Origin: Halomonas sp.
GTDB taxonomy: Bacteria > Pseudomonadota > Gammaproteobacteria > Pseudomonadales > Oleiphilaceae
Direction: 5' to 3'
Assembly (NCBI GenBank): GCA_007135745.1
Contig: SLIH01000402.1
Span: 1-9,600, forward strand
Length of the DNA: 9,600 nt
A program made the position numbers and the translations under genes. Below the pieces are notes generated by a model. The model saw only the letters and a list, made by a program, of their open reading frames with translations, was not told where the DNA came from and searched no databases. This document shows positions 1 through 6,653 of this stretch, piece after piece. How positions within the stretch are numbered: the stretch's first letter is position 1; each line of letters opens with the position of its first letter.

Positions 1-77
1 ACCGAGGTGGCAAAGACCACCATGTACAGCAGAGCGAGCTGAAAGGTCGATGTTCGAAGCTGACTAAGAATCTTCAC
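1..77 (-). CDS. Sensor histidine kinase, N-terminal fragment (partial)
   Basis: Only the first 25 codons lie in the window; the gene continues past position 1. The frame opens at GTG (77-75) and reads (M)KILSQLRTSTFQLALLYM, then VVFATS. This short basic stretch followed by a hydrophobic helix is typical of the N-terminus and first transmembrane segment of kinases paired with OmpR-type regulators (family knowledge). The start lies inside the regulator's last codons: the overlap is 14 bases (64-77). I see no good Shine-Dalgarno sequence before the GTG, so translation is probably coupled to the upstream regulator gene. The catalytic domains are not visible, so the kinase identity rests on the position directly after a response regulator and on the N-terminal sequence. 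The ligand is unknown. An internal ATG (residue 19) would cut into the predicted helix and is less likely. Confidence 0.7.
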   Translation of the reverse strand, partial: MKILSQLRTSTFQLALLYMVVFATS

Positions 78-744
78 GTAGCATGTATCCGGCGCCACGA
101 ACTGTATGCAGCAACGGTTTGTCAAAACCCTTGTCGATCTTCGAACGCAGCCGACTGATGTGCACGTCAATCACGTTGGTCTGGGGGTCAAAGTGATAAT
201 CCCAAACCTTTTCCAGCAGCATGGTTCGAGTGACCACCTGATCGGCATGACGCATGAGGTATTCCAGCAGGCGGAATTCCCGTGGCTGCACATCGATGGC
301 GACACCGTTGCGTTTAACCGTGCGGGCGAGCAGATCCATTTCCAGATCCGCCACGCGCAGTACGGTCTCTGCCTCTCCACCCTGACGGGTCCGCCGTGCA
401 AGAGCGTCCAGCCGCGCCAGCAGCTCGGTGAATGAGAAGGGCTTGGTGAGATAGTCATCGCCACCACCGCGCAGTCCCTCGACCCGCGCATCAACATCAC
501 CCAATGCGCTTAGAATAAGAACCGGCGTCTGATTGCCCGTTGCCCGTATGGTCTTGATGATGTTGAGACCATCCATACCGGGCAGCATCCGGTCGATGAT
601 CATCACATCGTAGGAATCCGATGCTGCCATCATCATGCCTTCCTTTCCATCCGTGGCATGATCGACAACATAATCGCTTTCGCGCAGTCCTTTATTCAGA
701 TAGGACGCTACGTCCTGATCATCTTCAATGACGAGTACTCGCAC
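64..744 (-). CDS. Two-component response regulator, OmpR/PhoB family
   Basis: A cytoplasmic DNA-binding regulator of 226 residues, the usual length for this family. The N-terminal receiver domain (about 1-115) shows the acidic pair E7/D8/D9 in the VIEDD motif, the phospho-acceptor D51 in IIDRMLPGMDG, S79 in LILSA, and K101 in the TKPF motif. The C-terminal winged-helix domain (about 130-224) has QPREFRLLEYL, VWDYHFDPQTNVIDVHISRL and the terminal wing TVRGAGYML. The start is set at GTG 744: a GGAGG lies eight bases upstream and this puts the acceptor Asp at 51. A longer in-frame TTG start at 759 has no ribosome binding site. The histidine kinase follows with a 14-base overlap, so the two form one operon. 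Target genes and stimulus cannot be read from the sequence. Subfamily assignment (ColR, QseB, CpxR and others) is not possible with certainty, so no symbol is given. Confidence 0.93.
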   Translation of the reverse strand: MRVLVIEDDQDVASYLNKGLRESDYVVDHATDGKEGMMMAASDSYDVMIIDRMLPGMDGLNIIKTIRATGNQTPVLILSALGDVDARVEGLRGGGDDYLTKPFSFTELLARLDALARRTRQGGEAETVLRVADLEMDLLARTVKRNGVAIDVQPREFRLLEYLMRHADQVVTRTMLLEKVWDYHFDPQTNVIDVHISRLRSKIDKGFDKPLLHTVRGAGYMLREDS

Positions 745-752
745 CTTTCCTT

Positions 753-757
753 CCTCC
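753..757 (-). promoter_or_regulatory. Shine-Dalgarno that decides the response regulator start
   Basis: GGAGG on the minus strand lies eight bases before the GTG at 744-742. It would sit inside the coding region if the upstream TTG (759) were the start, which argues for the GTG. Confidence 0.65.
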
Positions 758-914
758 AATAAGCCATCCGTACCGAAACATTAACAGATCATTCGCTGTG
801 GAGGTTACGTTCAAGGCACCTTTCCGGCAAAGTTACCATGTTTTAACGCCTACCCTCCCTGGAGGCCCTGTCGTGCGGGCATCTGGGCGATTAACCCTAT
901 AGATTCAATTATCT

Positions 915-1694
915 TCACTTCGCCCCTGGCCACCAGCCGAGCCCTTCGCTGGTACTTCCCAGGGGATGGTATTCGGCACCAACCCAGCCCGAGTACCCCT
1001 TCTCATCCAATAGGCGAAAGCATTGTGCCAACGGCAACTGTCCGGTGCCCGGCTCATGACGGCCCGGGTAATCCGCGCACTGGACATGATCAATCATTGG
1101 CAGCAGCTGACGCAACCAGGGTTCCGGGTCCCCCTCCATCACGCCCACATGGTACAGATCAAACTGCAGCCGGACGTTGGGTTCATCCAGCTGGCGCACC
1201 AGGTCCCGGGCCCGAGCCACATCATCAAGCAGGTAACCCGGCATATCCACGCGGCTGTTGATGGGCTCGACCAGCAGCCGGCGCCCAGCACGCCCAAGCT
1301 GCCGGGCGGCCCAGCGCAGATTTTCAGCCAACGTGTCCCAGGCCTGCTGTGACTCCAGTTCGGCAGGCGGGATGCCCGCCAGGCAGTGAACCCGTGGACA
1401 CTCGAGCGCCTCAGCATATTCCAGCGCCCGCTCAAGACCCCGCCGGAATTCATCCTGACGCCCAGGCATACAGGCGATACCACGCTCGCCGGCATCCCAG
1501 TCCCCGGCCGGGGCATTGAAAAGCACCTGACTCAGGCCGGCGTCACGGAGTCGCGCCGCCAGCTCAGGCGCGGGCCATGCGTACGGGAAAAGACACTCCA
1601 CGCCCTGAAAACCGGCACGGGCGGCCGCGCCAAAGCGCTCGAGGAAAGCATATTCACGGAACAGCAGGGTCAGATTGGCAGCAAATCGTGGCAT
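915..1694 (-). CDS. hyi: Hydroxypyruvate isomerase family protein (TIM barrel)
   Basis: A 259-residue protein of the usual size for hydroxypyruvate isomerase (Hyi), which interconverts hydroxypyruvate and tartronate semialdehyde in the cytoplasm. Visible family features are the N-terminal MPRFAANLTLLFREYAFLER, the VECLFPY strand (32-38), LLVEPINSR (140-148) with E143 expected to be catalytic, LQFDLYHV (176-183), HVQCADYPGRHEPGTG (203-218) with its metal/substrate-binding region, and GWVGAEYHP (236-244) with the second expected catalytic Glu, E241. The xylose-isomerase-like TIM barrel appears complete. The gene starts 17 bases after the reductase gene stop and is surely co-transcribed with it. 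The Shine-Dalgarno is weak (GGGA about 13 bases upstream), so coupling to the preceding gene is likely. The close relative OtnI (2-oxo-tetronate isomerase) shares these motifs. The adjacent tartronate semialdehyde reductase-like gene favours Hyi, but a four-carbon sugar-acid role cannot be excluded. Confidence 0.86.
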   Translation of the reverse strand: MPRFAANLTLLFREYAFLERFGAAARAGFQGVECLFPYAWPAPELAARLRDAGLSQVLFNAPAGDWDAGERGIACMPGRQDEFRRGLERALEYAEALECPRVHCLAGIPPAELESQQAWDTLAENLRWAARQLGRAGRRLLVEPINSRVDMPGYLLDDVARARDLVRQLDEPNVRLQFDLYHVGVMEGDPEPWLRQLLPMIDHVQCADYPGRHEPGTGQLPLAQCFRLLDEKGYSGWVGAEYHPLGSTSEGLGWWPGAK

Positions 1695-1711
1695 GGGGTC
1701 TGAATTTCCCG

Positions 1712-2581
1712 TCAGCTGTTGCGGCGCTCAAGTTCAAGCAGAAGACTGCTGTGATCCAGATCGCCATGTCCTGCCTCAAGCAACCGGCGGTAGGCTTCCA
1801 GCGTGGAGGCACTGAGCGGCAGATCAAGGCCACAATCCCGCGCCTCGTCAAGGATCATGGTGAGATCCTTGTGCTGAATGCGGGCCGGAGCACCCGGCTC
1901 GAAATTTCGGTCCAGCATGCGCTGACCATGCAGCTCAAGAATCCGGCTTCCGGCAAAGCCGCCCATCAGGGCCTGCCGCACAGCACTGGGATCGGCACCG
2001 GCGCGCTCGGCAAGCAGCAGCGCTTCGGAAACCGCTCCAATGGTGATGCCGACAATGGCCTGATTGGCCAGCTTGGCGACCTGGCCGGCACCGACCGGGC
2101 CAACTCGAGTCACCGTGCCGAGGCATCCCAGAATGGGGCCGAGGCGATCAAGCACTGAAGCGTCACCCCCGGCCATGATGCTCAGCACTGCCTTTTCGGC
2201 TCCGACGGTGCCTCCGGAAACCGGCGCATCCACATAGGGTAGCCCCAGTTCGTTCAACCGCTGGCTGTGGGCACGGGCCATGGCGGGCGGAATGGAGCTC
2301 ATATCCACCACGACCGCGCCGGGTTTCAGCGCCGCCAGTACGGCATCGTCCATGAGCACGGCCTCCACAACATCACCGTTTTCCAGCATGGTGATGACCA
2401 CATCGGCGTCACGTACGGCCTCTGCAGGTGTTTCGGCGATACGGGCCTGACTTTCAAAGCGCTCCGCCTTGGCCCTCGTACGATTCCACAGGCTCATGGG
2501 AAAACCATTCGCCAGCAGATTGGCAGTCATCGGGCGACCCATCAGGCCGATTCCAAGAAAGGCAACGCTGTCATTACGCAT
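1712..2581 (-). CDS. glxR: 2-hydroxy-3-oxopropionate reductase family (beta-hydroxyacid dehydrogenase)
   Basis: A 289-residue NAD(P)-dependent reductase of the beta-hydroxyacid dehydrogenase family. The best guess is tartronate semialdehyde reductase, giving D-glycerate. The N-terminal Rossmann motif is FLGIGLMGRPM (8-18). The family signature DMSS is at 93-96 and the substrate-loop motif DAPVSGG at 118-124. The catalytic block GAGQVAKLANQ (164-174) contains K170, the expected general acid, and N173; HKDL follows at 237-240. The start is the ATG at 2581, seven bases after GGGGAG; a longer TTG frame from 2629 runs back through the rpoH terminator hairpin and is not credible. The gene lies 67 bases after rpoH and 17 before hyi. 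Paired with hyi, it fits the glycerate pathway from glyoxylate, but gcl and glycerate kinase are not in view. Related enzymes (3-hydroxyisobutyrate or L-threonate dehydrogenase) share the motifs, so substrate assignment rests largely on the neighbour. Confidence 0.85.
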   Translation of the reverse strand: MRNDSVAFLGIGLMGRPMTANLLANGFPMSLWNRTRAKAERFESQARIAETPAEAVRDADVVITMLENGDVVEAVLMDDAVLAALKPGAVVVDMSSIPPAMARAHSQRLNELGLPYVDAPVSGGTVGAEKAVLSIMAGGDASVLDRLGPILGCLGTVTRVGPVGAGQVAKLANQAIVGITIGAVSEALLLAERAGADPSAVRQALMGGFAGSRILELHGQRMLDRNFEPGAPARIQHKDLTMILDEARDCGLDLPLSASTLEAYRRLLEAGHGDLDHSSLLLELERRNS

Positions 2582-2588
2582 TATGGCG

Positions 2589-2594
2589 CTCCCC
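2589..2594 (-). promoter_or_regulatory. Shine-Dalgarno of glxR
   Basis: GGGGAG on the minus strand lies seven bases before the ATG at 2581. It begins about ten bases after the rpoH terminator stem, so the two signals are nearly contiguous. Confidence 0.6.
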
Positions 2595-2604
2595 GGAAAC
2601 ACGA

Positions 2605-2626
2605 AAGCCGCTCCGGAGAGCGGCTT
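2605..2626 (-). terminator. Intrinsic terminator hairpin after rpoH
   Basis: A perfect nine-base-pair GC-rich stem (AAGCCGCTC / GAGCGGCTT) with a four-base loop lies 22 bases beyond the rpoH stop codon. On the minus strand the stem is followed by TCGTGTTT, a moderately U-rich tail rather than a clean run, so termination may be partial. There is no other obvious role for so strong a stem here. Confidence 0.75.
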
Positions 2627-2648
2627 CAACCTTTACTGCAGCCGGTGG

Positions 2649-3503
2649 TCAGGCTGCCATCTGCGCACGAATCTTCTTCATGGCGTTTTTTTCCAGCTGG
2701 CGGATCCGCTCGGCGGAAACGCCGTATCTGTCGGCCAGCTCGTGCAGCGTGGCCTTCTTCTCGGACAGCCAACGCTCACGCAGAATATCCTGGCTGCGCT
2801 CGTCCAGCTGCTGCAGCGCACCCAGCAATCGCTCGTTGGAATCCTGGGTCCAGTCCGCCTGCTCCAGCTGACGGGCGGGGTCATAGCGCTGGTCATCAAG
2901 GTAATGGACCGGCGCCTGCCAGGCCGCGTCTTCATCCTCGTCCATAGGCCCATCGAAGGCCGTATCGCGGGAGGTCATGCGACCTTCCATCTCGCGCACC
3001 ACGATGGGATCCACGCCGAGATCACTGGCCATCGCCTCAACTTCGTCGTTATTGAGCCAGGCCAGACGCTTCTTGGAGCTGCGCAGATTAAAGAACAGCT
3101 TGCGCTGCGCCTTGGTCGTGGCGACCTTGACGATACGCCAGTTGCGCAGGATAAATTCGTGAATCTCGGCCTTGATCCAATGGACGGCGAAGGACACCAG
3201 ACGCACGCCGTATTCCGGATCAAAACGTTTGACCGCTTTCATCAGGCCCACATTACCTTCCTGGATCAGATCGGCCTGGGACAGGCCATAGCCGGCATAA
3301 CTGCGGGCAATATGGACCACAAACCGCAGGTGTGACAGCACCATCTGGCGTGCCGCCTCGATGTCACCATGATCTCGCAGACGCCGCGCCAGGGTCTGTT
3401 CTTCCTCAACGCTCAAAACCGGGATCTGGTTAACCGTCTGGATATAGCTTTCCAGATTTGCACCGGGAATCAGATTCTGGCTGAGCTGAAGTTCTTTCCC
3501 CAT
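2649..3503 (-). CDS. rpoH: RNA polymerase heat-shock sigma factor sigma-32 (RpoH)
   Basis: A 284-residue protein, the same length as E. coli RpoH, which directs RNA polymerase to chaperone and protease promoters. Region 1.2 begins around [20 protein letters not shown] (16-35). Region 2 is very conserved: the core-binding and -10 recognition segment [19 protein letters not shown] (78-96), then [20 protein letters not shown] (100-119), [17 protein letters not shown]. The RpoH box QRKLFFNLR at 133-141 separates it from other sigma-70 members. The region 4.2 helix-turn-helix lies at about 252-271 ([20 protein letters not shown]). The start is the ATG at 3503, seven bases after GGGAGG. Upstream in-frame ATG (3518) and TTG (3524) are possible but less good. 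It follows ftsX by 162 bases and has its own predicted promoter, leader hairpins and terminator, so it can be expressed independently of ftsYEX. Confidence 0.97.
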   Translation of the reverse strand: MGKELQLSQNLIPGANLESYIQTVNQIPVLSVEEEQTLARRLRDHGDIEAARQMVLSHLRFVVHIARSYAGYGLSQADLIQEGNVGLMKAVKRFDPEYGVRLVSFAVHWIKAEIHEFILRNWRIVKVATTKAQRKLFFNLRSSKKRLAWLNNDEVEAMASDLGVDPIVVREMEGRMTSRDTAFDGPMDEDEDAAWQAPVHYLDDQRYDPARQLEQADWTQDSNERLLGALQQLDERSQDILRERWLSEKKATLHELADRYGVSAERIRQLEKNAMKKIRAQMAA

Positions 3504-3532
3504 GGCATTTCCTCCCATGTTCAATTCAGCTC
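3483..3532 (-). promoter_or_regulatory. Nested hairpins over the rpoH start region (candidate RNA thermometer)
   Basis: On the minus strand, GAGCTGAA (3532-3525) is perfectly complementary to TTCAGCTC (3490-3483) in rpoH codons 5-7, enclosing a 34-base loop. Inside it, CATGG (3519-3515) pairs with CCATG (3505-3501), which contains the start codon, and leaves the GAGG of the Shine-Dalgarno in a nine-base loop. The complementarity is directly visible. That it forms in RNA and responds to heat is inference, by analogy with E. coli rpoH mRNA and ROSE elements, in which translation is temperature-controlled. No ROSE consensus was recognised. Confidence 0.4.
3511..3516 (-). promoter_or_regulatory. 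Shine-Dalgarno of rpoH
   Basis: GGGAGG on the minus strand lies seven bases before the ATG at 3503. This selects the start that gives a 284-residue protein. A second purine-rich site, AAGGAG, lies further upstream and could serve the longer TTG or ATG starts. Confidence 0.65.
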
Positions 3533-3584
3533 CTTATACTCCAATACGTGCTCAGTCGCTGACTGAAACTGATATTTGGCCACT

Positions 3585-3612
3585 AATATATGGTCCATTT
3601 GTGCGATTTCAA
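3585..3612 (-). promoter_or_regulatory. Sigma-70-like promoter for rpoH
   Basis: On the minus strand, TTGAAA (3612-3607) and TATATT (3590-3585) are separated by 16 bases; each matches the consensus at five of six positions. Initiation would fall near 3578, giving a leader of roughly 75 bases that carries the start-region hairpins. The element lies in the 162-base gap between ftsX and rpoH, as expected for an rpoH gene with its own promoter downstream of the division operon. No clear sigma-E promoter was found alongside it. Confidence 0.6.
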
Positions 3613-3665
3613 GTCCTGCTTGTCTATACGTATAAATTCGAACTCTGGTTCACTTCTTGCCAGCC

Positions 3666-4664
3666 CTAGCGGGGCTCAATAGCGTCCAGGTGGCGCTTGA
3701 CGGCCAGCCAGGCGCCCAGCCACCCAAACAGCATGGATGCACCAACCAGCGTCAGTACATCACCGAAACTCAGTCTCTGCAAGCCGAAGGCGCTTCCATA
3801 GAGATCGGCGAGCCGATCCACCGGCACGCTGAGCCACCAGAAAGCGACTTCCACCAGCCACCAGGCCAGTACCCCGCCCAAGGCGCCGTACCACAGCCCC
3901 GTGTAAAGGAATGGACGACGCACAAACGCTTCGGTTCCACCGACCAGTTTGGCCACAACGATCTCGCGCCGGCGGCTCTCGATCGCCAGGCGGATGGTGT
4001 TTCCTATCACCAGCACCACAGCCAGTCCCAGTAACAGGCCCAGGGCTGTTACACCACGCTCGAGTACATCAGCTATGGCGTTGAGTCGCTGCAACCATTC
4101 CAGATCAAGCTGAACCCGCACCACATACTCATCACTTTCCAGGCGCTCCACCAGCCGCTGCAGGGCCGATGCCTCCTGATAACGCGCCTCGGGAGTCAAT
4201 ACCAGGGTATGCGGCAGGGGATTGTCCTCAAGAAAATCCAGCGCTTCCCCCAGACCGGAGCGCTCACGGAAACTGCCCAGCGCCTCGTCCCGGGCGATCA
4301 ACTCCACCTCACTGATCGCCGATTCACCGGCCCAATGCTCGCGCAACCCTTCGGCCTGAGTGAGATCCACTTCATCCGCAAGGTAGACATTGATCCGTGC
4401 CGCTTCGTCCCAGCCCGAGCTGACGGTCTGTACCGTGGCCAGCATCAGCATCAAAGCCACCGGCAAGGCCAGCGCTATGGCGATGACAAGACCCGTCATC
4501 AGGCTGGACAGGGGCGCATCCCGCATTCGCATGGCCGCATCGCGAGCGGTACGGCGGTGGTGGGCCAGATAGCTTTCCAGCTGCTCGCGCCATGGCGAGC
4601 GCGGGCGGGCCGCGCCTCGGCGACCGGCGCTCTGTGTTCCAGAGTGCCGGGGATCAGCCGCCAT
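3666..4664 (-). CDS. ftsX: Cell division protein FtsX, membrane component of FtsEX
   Basis: A 332-residue inner-membrane protein that pairs with the ATPase FtsE to control septal peptidoglycan hydrolysis and divisome constriction. It has a basic cytoplasmic tail (about 1-50), TM1 (about 56-78, LMTGLVIAIALALPVALML), a periplasmic loop (about 80-200, including INVYLADEVDL, RDEALGSFRERSGLGEALDF and EDNPLP), then TM2 (about 205-226), TM3 (about 252-278) and TM4 (about 302-322). This is the standard four-helix FtsX layout. The RREIVVAKLVGGTEAFVRRP segment between TM2 and TM3 corresponds to the conserved FtsE-facing loop of the family. The start is taken as the ATG at 4664, whose first 11 bases overlap the ftsE end. 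In-frame ATG 4694 and GTG 4697 would add ten or eleven residues and cannot be excluded. The overlap implies translational coupling, as expected for partners of one complex. Confidence 0.94.
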   Translation of the reverse strand: MAADPRHSGTQSAGRRGAARPRSPWREQLESYLAHHRRTARDAAMRMRDAPLSSLMTGLVIAIALALPVALMLMLATVQTVSSGWDEAARINVYLADEVDLTQAEGLREHWAGESAISEVELIARDEALGSFRERSGLGEALDFLEDNPLPHTLVLTPEARYQEASALQRLVERLESDEYVVRVQLDLEWLQRLNAIADVLERGVTALGLLLGLAVVLVIGNTIRLAIESRRREIVVAKLVGGTEAFVRRPFLYTGLWYGALGGVLAWWLVEVAFWWLSVPVDRLADLYGSAFGLQRLSFGDVLTLVGASMLFGWLGAWLAVKRHLDAIEPR

Positions 4665-5346
4665 AAGCGCCCCGCATCTGTGAATGACTGCCATCACCGG
4701 TCAACCGGCCTTCGGATAGCGTCAACATCCGGCACCCCATGGCCTGCACCAGGCTGATATCGTGGGAAGCCACCAGCACACTGACACCGACGCGGTTGAA
4801 CTCGCGGAAAAGGTCCATGATCTCCGCCGAAAGCGCCGGATCCAGGTTCCCCGTGGGCTCGTCGGCCAGCAGCAGGGGCGGCTTGTTGACCACCGCCCGG
4901 GCAATACCAATACGCTGCTGCTCACCGCCGGAGAGGCGCACCGGATTCATGCGCTCCTTGCTGAGCAACCCCACCTTGTCCAGGGCCGCACGGACCCGCC
5001 GCGCAACATCCCGGGGTGGAACCCCGGTCACCTCCAGGGGCATGGCCACGTTGTCAAAAACCGTGCGATCAAAAAGCAGCTGATGGTCCTGGAAGACCAC
5101 ACCAATATGACGGCGAAGATAGGGAATGCGTCGGCGCGGCGTTCGATCCAGCGGCTGCCCGCCGACCTGGACACGACCGCTGGAGGGACGCTCCATGAGC
5201 ATAATGAGTTTGAGCAACGTGCTCTTCCCGGCCCCGGAGTGACCGGTGAGAAACGCCATTTCGCCACGCTCAAGGGCGAAGCTGACGTCATGAAGCGCCA
5301 CCGAGTGATCGGCGTAGCGCTTGGTAACTCGCTCAAATTCGATCAT
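4654..5346 (-). CDS. ftsE: Cell division ATP-binding protein FtsE
   Basis: A 230-residue ABC ATPase, close in size to other FtsE proteins, acting at the cytoplasmic face of the division site with FtsX. Motifs in order: Walker A GHSGAGKST (35-43), Q-loop Q86 in VVFQDHQLL, ABC signature LSGGEQQR (138-145), Walker B LLLADEPTGNLD (158-169) with catalytic E163, and the H-loop H195 in ASHD. All nucleotide-binding residues appear intact. The RHIGVVFQDHQLLFDRTVFDNVA segment is characteristic of FtsE rather than of LolD or generic transporters. The start ATG at 5346 lies 18 bases after the ftsY stop with a modest AGGA about ten bases upstream; the 3' end overlaps ftsX by 11 bases. It belongs to the ftsY-ftsE-ftsX operon, with no terminator visible between the genes. 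Confidence 0.97.
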   Translation of the reverse strand: MIEFERVTKRYADHSVALHDVSFALERGEMAFLTGHSGAGKSTLLKLIMLMERPSSGRVQVGGQPLDRTPRRRIPYLRRHIGVVFQDHQLLFDRTVFDNVAMPLEVTGVPPRDVARRVRAALDKVGLLSKERMNPVRLSGGEQQRIGIARAVVNKPPLLLADEPTGNLDPALSAEIMDLFREFNRVGVSVLVASHDISLVQAMGCRMLTLSEGRLTGDGSHSQMRGAYGG

Positions 5347-5364
5347 GCAGGTTCATTCCTGGGC

Positions 5365-6513
5365 TCAACCCTCATCAAAGAGAGCCTGTACGAATTCCTC
5401 AGCCTGGAAGGGCCGCAGGTCATCAACGGTTTCCCCGACCCCAATATAGCGGATGGGGAGCTGAAGCTGACGGGCGATGGCGAAGATAATACCGCCCTTG
5501 GCCGTGCCGTCCAGCTTGGTCAGCGTGACACCGGTGACACCCACGGCCTGCTGAAAGACCTGGGCCTGACTCAGGGCATTCTGGCCCGTTCCGGCATCCA
5601 GCACCAGCATGACCTCGTGGGGCGCGGTATCATCCAGTTTTTTCATGACCCGAACCACCTTCTCCAGTTCGTTCATGAGGTTTTCCTTGTTCTGAAGCCG
5701 CCCCGCAGTATCCGCGATCAGGATATCGGTGCCCTTGGCCTGGGCAGACTGCACCGCATCGTAGATGACCGAGGCACTGTCAGCCCCGGTATGCTGTGCC
5801 ACAACCGGCACATTATTGCGCTCCCCCCAAACCTGGAGCTGCTCCACCGCGGCGGCGCGGAAGGTATCCCCGGCGGCCAGCATGACACTTTTTCCGTCGC
5901 GCTGATAACGGTTCGCCAGTTTTCCAATGGTCGTGGTCTTGCCGACTCCGTTGACACCAACCACCAGAATCACAAAAGGTTTGCGATCCGTTTCCAGATC
6001 CAATGGTGTGGCACAGGGAACCAGCAACTCGCGCAGGTGACTCTTGAGCGCCTGATGCAGCGCCTCGGCGTCCTTGAGTTCACGTTTCTCGGTTTTTTCC
6101 GTCAGGGAGTCGATGATTTCTGTGGTCGCCTTGACGCCCACATCGGCCGTCAGCAGCAGGTTCTCGATCTCTTCGAGCAGATCATCATCAATGCTCTTGC
6201 GTCCAGAAAAGAGACTGGCCAGGCCATCAGCCAGGTTGCCCCGGGTTTTCCCCAGGCCTTCACGCATGCGTTGGAACAGGCTGACGGGTTCAGGCTCCGG
6301 TGCCACCGGGGGCGCTTCCGGTGCCGGTTCCGCTTCCGCCACCTCGGCGGGGGCCTTCGCCTCGGCCACTTCCCGTTGCTCGACGGAAACCGGGGCTTTG
6401 CGCTCAAGGGGGCGGGAAACGGGCCCTTTGGGTGGTTTCCGCGACCAGATGTCGACGATGAACAGTACAATGAGAAGTACAAGTAGCGCCGGCAAGATCA
6501 GTTCTGCTGTCAT
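5365..6513 (-). CDS. ftsY: Signal recognition particle receptor FtsY
   Basis: A 382-residue SRP GTPase that receives ribosome-nascent chain complexes carrying Ffh/4.5S RNA and delivers them to the Sec translocon. The NG domain occupies about 78-382. The N-domain starts near LFQRMREGLGKTRGNLADGL; G1 is GVNGVGKTT (186-194), the insertion-box region DTFRAAAVEQL is at 216-226, G3 is DTAGR (268-272), G4 is TKLDGTAKGG (332-341), and the closing helix region IRYIGVGETVDDLRPF is at 354-369. All GTPase motifs are intact. Before it comes an acidic, Pro/Ala/Glu-rich linker (about 46-77), and at residues 5-23 a strongly hydrophobic stretch (LILPALLVLLIVLFIVDIW) that looks like a membrane anchor. The ATG at 6513 has AGGA eight bases upstream. 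It is first in the ftsY-ftsE-ftsX series and divergent from rsmD. Confidence 0.96.
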   Translation of the reverse strand: MTAELILPALLVLLIVLFIVDIWSRKPPKGPVSRPLERKAPVSVEQREVAEAKAPAEVAEAEPAPEAPPVAPEPEPVSLFQRMREGLGKTRGNLADGLASLFSGRKSIDDDLLEEIENLLLTADVGVKATTEIIDSLTEKTEKRELKDAEALHQALKSHLRELLVPCATPLDLETDRKPFVILVVGVNGVGKTTTIGKLANRYQRDGKSVMLAAGDTFRAAAVEQLQVWGERNNVPVVAQHTGADSASVIYDAVQSAQAKGTDILIADTAGRLQNKENLMNELEKVVRVMKKLDDTAPHEVMLVLDAGTGQNALSQAQVFQQAVGVTGVTLTKLDGTAKGGIIFAIARQLQLPIRYIGVGETVDDLRPFQAEEFVQALFDEG

Positions 6514-6653
6514 TCAATTGGTCCTGTTATTCGGTATCGGAGAGGGCCACGCCTGACCCGTAAAAGCGGAGTGACTCAACGCTCTGGCCGTGATCAGCCA
6601 AATGGCGGTATTCTACCGGCCCTGTTATGAAGGGTCCAAATCCGGAGATTGGC
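6514..6653. promoter_or_regulatory. Divergent intergenic region between ftsY and rsmD
   Basis: These 140 bases separate two divergent genes and must hold promoters for both. On the plus strand TATTCT (6609-6614) is a possible -10 for rsmD and sits inside a small inverted repeat CGGTA-TTC-TACCG (6606-6618), but no matching -35 box is clear. For ftsY I found no convincing pair of hexamers. The call rests on gene orientation. Confidence 0.45.
6644..6647 (+). promoter_or_regulatory. Shine-Dalgarno that decides the rsmD start
   Basis: GGAG lies six bases before the ATG at 6654, whereas the in-frame ATG at 6627 has no ribosome binding site. This selects the shorter, 202-residue protein. Confidence 0.55.

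Noticed and set aside
854..880. Hairpins CCTCC/GGAGG and GCCC/GGGC downstream of hyi
   Set aside because: The stems are only four or five base pairs and there is no U-run on the minus strand, so a terminator call is not supported.
2582..2629. Longer N-terminus for the reductase, starting at TTG 2629
   Set aside because: It would translate the rpoH terminator hairpin and place 16 unrelated residues before the Rossmann motif. The ATG at 2581 has a good Shine-Dalgarno.
2469..3335. Open frame of 288 codons on the plus strand, antisense to rpoH and the glxR start
   Set aside because: It is a shadow of the conserved RpoH frame, with no family signature, and it runs through the rpoH terminator.
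3625..3634. Ten-base palindrome TATACGTATA upstream of the rpoH promoter
   Set aside because: It is short and AT-rich with no partner site; it could be an operator or chance, and nothing decides it.
4762..6486. Open frame of 574 codons on the plus strand, antisense to ftsE and ftsY
   Set aside because: The product has no recognisable domain or membrane pattern, and the frame lies exactly opposite two highly conserved genes. GC-rich codon use keeps the opposite strand open; no ribosome binding site supports it.
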